17,705 nt of DNA from an uncultured Clostridia bacterium (GTDB lineage Bacteria; Bacillota; Clostridia; Oscillospirales; Ruminococcaceae): assembly GCA_938014855.1 (NCBI GenBank), contig CALLQM010000157.1:1-17705 (forward strand), written 5' to 3'. The position numbers were made by a program, and so were the translations under genes. Of this stretch, positions 14,830-17,705 are shown piece by piece. Numbering within the stretch: position 1 is the stretch's first letter; each line of letters starts with the position of its first letter. The notes beneath the pieces are model-generated. The model ran no database searches, was not told where the DNA came from, and saw only the letters and a list, made by a program, of their open reading frames with translations.

Positions 14830-15963
14830 ATGGAGCTTGGATTTGATTTAAACGCAATTGAAACACCCTATTATATTGTTGATGAAGGCTTATTGATTAG
14901 AAATCTTGAGATACTAAAGAGCATAATTAATCAAACGGGATGCCATATTCTTTTAGCACAAAAGGCGTTTTCTATGTATTCGCTGTACCCATTAATAAGA
15001 ACGTATCTAAACGGCACAACTGCCAGCGGATTATATGAAGCAAAGCTGGGATATGAAGAGATGGGTGGGGAGACACATGTTTTTTCACCCGCTTATTCTG
15101 AAAAAGAGTTTGATGAAATCCTAAATATTTGTGATCACATTGTATTTAATTCTTTTTCGCAGTGGGAAAAATATCGAGAAAAAGCGCTTTTATCGCAAAA
15201 AAAGTTTGGGATTCGCATTAACCCTGAATGTTCCACTCAGGAGCATGCGATTTATGATCCATGCTCTACTGGTTCTCGCTTAGGAGTAACAATTCAAAAT
15301 TTTCGTCCGGATTTACTGGATGGGATCAGTGGTTTCCATTTTCATACACTATGCGAACAAAATGCAGATGCACTGGCTGAAACACTAAAAGCGGTGGAAG
15401 AAAAGTTCGGAAAATATTTCAGCAAAATAAAATGGATCAATTTTGGAGGCGGTCATCATATTACACGGCCGGACTATGATGTGCAAACGCTGATATCCTG
15501 TATTCGTCATTTTAAGGATCAATATCAGCTGGATGTATACTTGGAGCCGGGAGAAGCTGTAGCGCTTAATACAGGGTATCTTGTTAGCACAGTAATGGAT
15601 GTTATTGATAACAAACTCCAGAATGCAATTTTAGATACTTCAGCCGCTTGTCATATGCCGGATGTACTGGAGATGCCGTATCGGCCCAATATTATCAGTG
15701 CGGGAATGCCGGGAGAAAAAAAGTTTACCTATCGCTTAGGAGGCCCAACCTGTTTAGCGGGAGATATAATTGGTGATTATTCTTTTGATCATCCATTAAA
15801 GCCGGGTGACAAATTGGTGTTTTGCGATATGGCACATTATTCGATGGTCAAAAATAATACATTTAACGGTATGAAACTGCCGTCTATTGCCATTGCAGAC
15901 AGAAATCATCAAGTAAAATTAATTCGAAGTTTTGGATACGAACATTTTAAAGAGCGATTATAA
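14830..15963 (+). CDS. nspC: Carboxynorspermidine/carboxyspermidine decarboxylase (NspC)
   Basis: A PLP enzyme of 377 aa with alanine-racemase/ornithine-decarboxylase fold III that removes the carboxyl group from carboxyspermidine (or carboxynorspermidine) to give the triamine. The Schiff-base lysine is K45 (LLAQKAFSM). Other motifs are GFHFHTLCE (168-176), the phosphate-binding GGGHHIT (206-212), EPGEA (239-243) and GGPTCLAGD (304-312) with the catalytic C308. This set separates NspC from diaminopimelate decarboxylase, its relative. The ATG comes 2 bases after the dehydrogenase stop without a clear ribosome binding site, so it is probably translated by coupling. It is the last gene of the operon; a 44-bp palindrome follows 11 bases after the stop. 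Confidence 0.92.
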   Translation: MELGFDLNAIETPYYIVDEGLLIRNLEILKSIINQTGCHILLAQKAFSMYSLYPLIRTYLNGTTASGLYEAKLGYEEMGGETHVFSPAYSEKEFDEILNICDHIVFNSFSQWEKYREKALLSQKKFGIRINPECSTQEHAIYDPCSTGSRLGVTIQNFRPDLLDGISGFHFHTLCEQNADALAETLKAVEEKFGKYFSKIKWINFGGGHHITRPDYDVQTLISCIRHFKDQYQLDVYLEPGEAVALNTGYLVSTVMDVIDNKLQNAILDTSAACHMPDVLEMPYRPNIISAGMPGEKKFTYRLGGPTCLAGDIIGDYSFDHPLKPGDKLVFCDMAHYSMVKNNTFNGMKLPSIAIADRNHQVKLIRSFGYEHFKERL

Positions 15964-15974
15964 TTATGAAACAA

Positions 15975-16018
15975 ATACCCTCCAGCATAGACAACGCGTT
16001 GTCTATGCTGGAGGGTAT
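15975..16018. terminator. Perfect 44-bp palindrome between convergent genes, likely bidirectional terminator
   Basis: ATACCCTCCAGCATAGACAA begins the left arm (15975-15996) and the right arm (15997-16018) is its exact complement, with no spacer. As RNA it gives about 20 perfect pairs with a CGCG loop. It lies 11 bases from the nspC stop and 19 from the dnaI-like stop. There is no T run on the plus side; the minus-strand side is only moderately T-rich. Terminator is the likely role, but an uninterrupted perfect arm without T run is unusual. Confidence 0.7.
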
Positions 16019-16037
16019 CATATATATCATAAAGAAT

Positions 16038-17039
16038 TTAATATTTGTTGTTTATACTGAATCGCTTCAGCATACGAATATCTTCACCATAAAACTGCAG
16101 AGGACGATAAGCGCACAGAAGTCTGGATAAAATACGGTCACCATATCGTTCACACAAAATTTTCTCATCAAAATTTGTGCTGATAATCGTAGGCTTGTGC
16201 TCAATAATACGCGAGTTAATAATGTTATAGAGCGCAGCAACGGTAAAACTGGTAGAGAATTCGGCGCCAAGGTCGTCAATAATAAGCAAGTCACAGGAAA
16301 GCGCTAGAGACTGATAATCCGTATCATCCTTGCTGTGTTTTGAGAATTGCTGAGCCTGCAATTTATCTAATAAACGCTGGGATGTTGTATAAACAACCCC
16401 AAAACCACTTTGAATAACTTCATAAGCGATGGATAAGGAAAGATGAGTTTTCCCAAGACCGGTTCCGCCTAACAGCAAAAGACTTTCACTTCTGCTTGAA
16501 AAGGTTCGGGCATACGCTGTACAAATAGAAAATACTTTTTCCATTGCTCTCCTTGGTATGACATTATATGGACCAAAGGGTTGTTCTGAATAATATTGCA
16601 ATTTAAAATTATGAAAACGGCACTCTTCTGCATTGCTTGAATCGCTTAATTTTTGATACGCAAGTTTACGCAGAAGGGTAGAAAAACAGCTGCAAGGATG
16701 CTGCCCAACAAATCCGGTATCCTGACATTTTTCGCAGGAGTAATGGACCCTTAAATAATCTGCGGGTAATCCTTGATCGGATAAGAGCTTTGCTCTTTGT
16801 TTTTGAAGGTTTAAGTTGTTTTCTCGAAGCTGCTCGATCAATTGCAAACCATCTTGACCGCTGATAGCCGCTTTTGCGGCGGCCAGACCGGTTTTTGCAA
16901 GTTTATTTTCGATATCCCGTAATTGAGGCAATTGTTCATAAAGGCGCACTCTGCGCTGATCTGACTGCAATTGCGCACGGGACCTTTTATCATCTAATAT
17001 CTGCTGTGCCTTTTGATAAATATCTTTCGAATATCCCAT
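16038..17039 (-). CDS. dnaI: Primosomal helicase loader, DnaI/DnaC-like AAA+ ATPase
   Basis: A 333-aa ATP-binding protein that should load the replicative helicase. The N-terminal half is a charged helical region (1-95), followed by a zinc site with four cysteines (C102, C105, C116, C118; CEKCQDTGF...CSC), as in Bacillus DnaI. The AAA+ core has Walker A GGTGLGKTH (191-199), Walker B LLIIDDLGAE (251-260), sensor STNF and YGDRILSRL with the arginine-finger region. The length (DnaI about 310) fits. The ribosome binding site is GGAGG (complement of 17046-17050) 6 bases before the ATG. It follows the DnaD-domain gene by 14 bases on the same strand, so the two form a primosome unit converging on the polyamine operon. 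IstB-type transposon ATPases are related, but the zinc motif and neighbour argue against that. Confidence 0.9.
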   Translation of the reverse strand: MGYSKDIYQKAQQILDDKRSRAQLQSDQRRVRLYEQLPQLRDIENKLAKTGLAAAKAAISGQDGLQLIEQLRENNLNLQKQRAKLLSDQGLPADYLRVHYSCEKCQDTGFVGQHPCSCFSTLLRKLAYQKLSDSSNAEECRFHNFKLQYYSEQPFGPYNVIPRRAMEKVFSICTAYARTFSSRSESLLLLGGTGLGKTHLSLSIAYEVIQSGFGVVYTTSQRLLDKLQAQQFSKHSKDDTDYQSLALSCDLLIIDDLGAEFSTSFTVAALYNIINSRIIEHKPTIISTNFDEKILCERYGDRILSRLLCAYRPLQFYGEDIRMLKRFSINNKY

Positions 17040-17045
17040 ATAAAT

Positions 17046-17050
17046 CCTCC
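17046..17050 (-). promoter_or_regulatory. Ribosome binding site of the DnaI-like gene
   Basis: GGAGG on the minus strand, 6 bases before the ATG at 17039, inside the 14-base gap after the DnaD-domain gene. It confirms the start at 17039. Confidence 0.8.
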
Positions 17051-17053
17051 ATT

Positions 17054-17705
17054 TTATTCATCGTATGGCTGATGCAGCAGTTTGTGGATTTTATCCATAT
17101 CGAGGGACGAATCTTTTCCGGTTTGTGCAGATTTATTCTTTTTCGGTTCAGACTGTTTTGAAAAACTGTTTAGATCATTTGTTGCTTCTTTAATTGTTTT
17201 AATGCCTTTTGACTTCCAGGAAGTCAAAATTTTATCTGCGTAAGCAAAGGATACTTTCCCGGTATTTTCAGCTGCTCGTTCGCATGCCAAAAAAATAAGT
17301 GTTTCATCTAACCCAAGTGAGAACCAACGGGGTATGTAGTCGCGTTCTTTCGGTGTGAGACCGCGGTTATAGAGACCAAAAGCTTTCCGCACTTTTTTCT
17401 CATTCTCATTATCGGTAGTGAGTCTTAAAATTTCATGTTCGACTTGCTCATGTGTGATAATGCCTCTTTCAAGCCAATTCGCAGCAGTCTTTTCAAGATA
17501 ATGTAAACTTTTATGTCCACTCGAAATACAGTATCCAAGCAGCATGAGCACCGCATCCGATTTCATTCCATAGTAACTGCAAAGCGCAACAATAATTTCG
17601 CTTTCTACCGGCGTTAAAGGAGACCCAGTAATGTTTTGTTCTTCCCCCAGAAGCTGTGCAATGGTATGGTCGTGGTTTGCCAGCTGACCAATATCTTGCT
17701 GGGTG
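17054..17705 (-). CDS. dnaD: DnaD-domain replication initiation protein (5' end beyond the window)
   Basis: The minus-strand frame is open from the stop at 17054 right to the window edge; there is no stop up to 17705, so the ATG at 17566 is internal. The visible 217 residues hold two tandem DnaD C-terminal (DnaB_2-type) helical domains. The first contains LTPVESEIIVALCSYYGM, the hydrophobic helix VLMLLGYCISSG, then LHYLEKTAANWLERGI. The second contains VRKAFGLYNRGLTPKERDY, then ETLIFLACERAA and YADKILTSWKSKGI. Each has the family's YxxxIxxxW-like helix used for single-stranded DNA contacts. A Ser/Lys-rich tail ends in HKLLHQPYDE. Such proteins act with the DnaI-like loader at replication start and restart, and the neighbouring gene fits this. 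The missing N-terminus would be the winged-helix part. Confidence 0.88.
   Translation of the reverse strand, partial: TQQDIGQLANHDHTIAQLLGEEQNITGSPLTPVESEIIVALCSYYGMKSDAVLMLLGYCISSGHKSLHYLEKTAANWLERGIITHEQVEHEILRLTTDNENEKKVRKAFGLYNRGLTPKERDYIPRWFSLGLDETLIFLACERAAENTGKVSFAYADKILTSWKSKGIKTIKEATNDLNSFSKQSEPKKNKSAQTGKDSSLDMDKIHKLLHQPYDE

Noticed and set aside
14498..14866. A 122-codon minus-strand frame under the carboxyspermidine dehydrogenase end
   Set aside because: Antisense shadow; the plus-strand protein is conserved to its end and the minus frame shows no domain or start signal.
16038..17039. IstB-type transposition helper instead of a helicase loader
   Set aside because: No transposase, inverted repeats or target duplications nearby; the four-cysteine zinc site and the adjoining DnaD-domain gene point to chromosomal replication.

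Overview
The window looks like a chromosomal segment of a low-GC Bacillota, most likely a clostridium of the Oscillospiraceae/Ruminococcaceae type. The clues are strong GGAGG ribosome binding sites, TTG/GTG starts, a DnaD-DnaI style primosome pair, a PASTA-domain kinase relative, a K+-type membrane pyrophosphatase and AT-rich promoters, often with an extended -10. No rRNA, tRNA, insertion sequence, phage gene or CRISPR array is visible. The taxonomy is an inference from gene content only.

Layout, left to right. (1) 1-1563: the tail of a branched-chain amino acid ABC operon (livM end, livG, livF), closed by a 15-bp-stem terminator. (2) 1689-3492: a phosphate unit, a PHO4-family permease and its DUF47/PhoU-like partner, with its own extended -10 promoter and terminator. 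(3) 3523-6961: a surface module, a secreted single-anchor protein of unknown function followed by a zinc-ribbon/kinase-like/PASTA membrane protein. The kinase domain has lost every key catalytic residue that can be checked. Its consensus promoter overlaps the stop codon of the upstream gene. (4) 7021-9153: a membrane pyrophosphatase (hppA) with residues typical of K+-dependent, Na+-pumping enzymes.

(5) 9250-9650: a strong promoter followed by a roughly 365-nt RNA with a long-range closing helix, several perfect hairpins and a long intrinsic terminator. It lies directly before (6) 9670-15963, a six-gene polyamine operon: speD, an arginine/lysine/ornithine decarboxylase, speE, an agmatinase-family gene, a carboxyspermidine-type dehydrogenase and a carboxynorspermidine/carboxyspermidine decarboxylase. 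No promoter is visible between the RNA's terminator and speD, so the RNA may be both a stand-alone ncRNA and the operon's leader. The operon holds both known ways of adding an aminopropyl group (decarboxylated AdoMet plus SpeE, and the carboxyspermidine route), which normally replace one another.

(7) 15975-16018: a perfect 44-bp palindrome between converging genes. (8) 16038-17705, minus strand: a DnaI/DnaC-like helicase loader preceded by a DnaD-domain protein whose start lies beyond the window. The two most rewarding places are the RNA plus dual-route polyamine operon and the pseudokinase/surface-protein pair.
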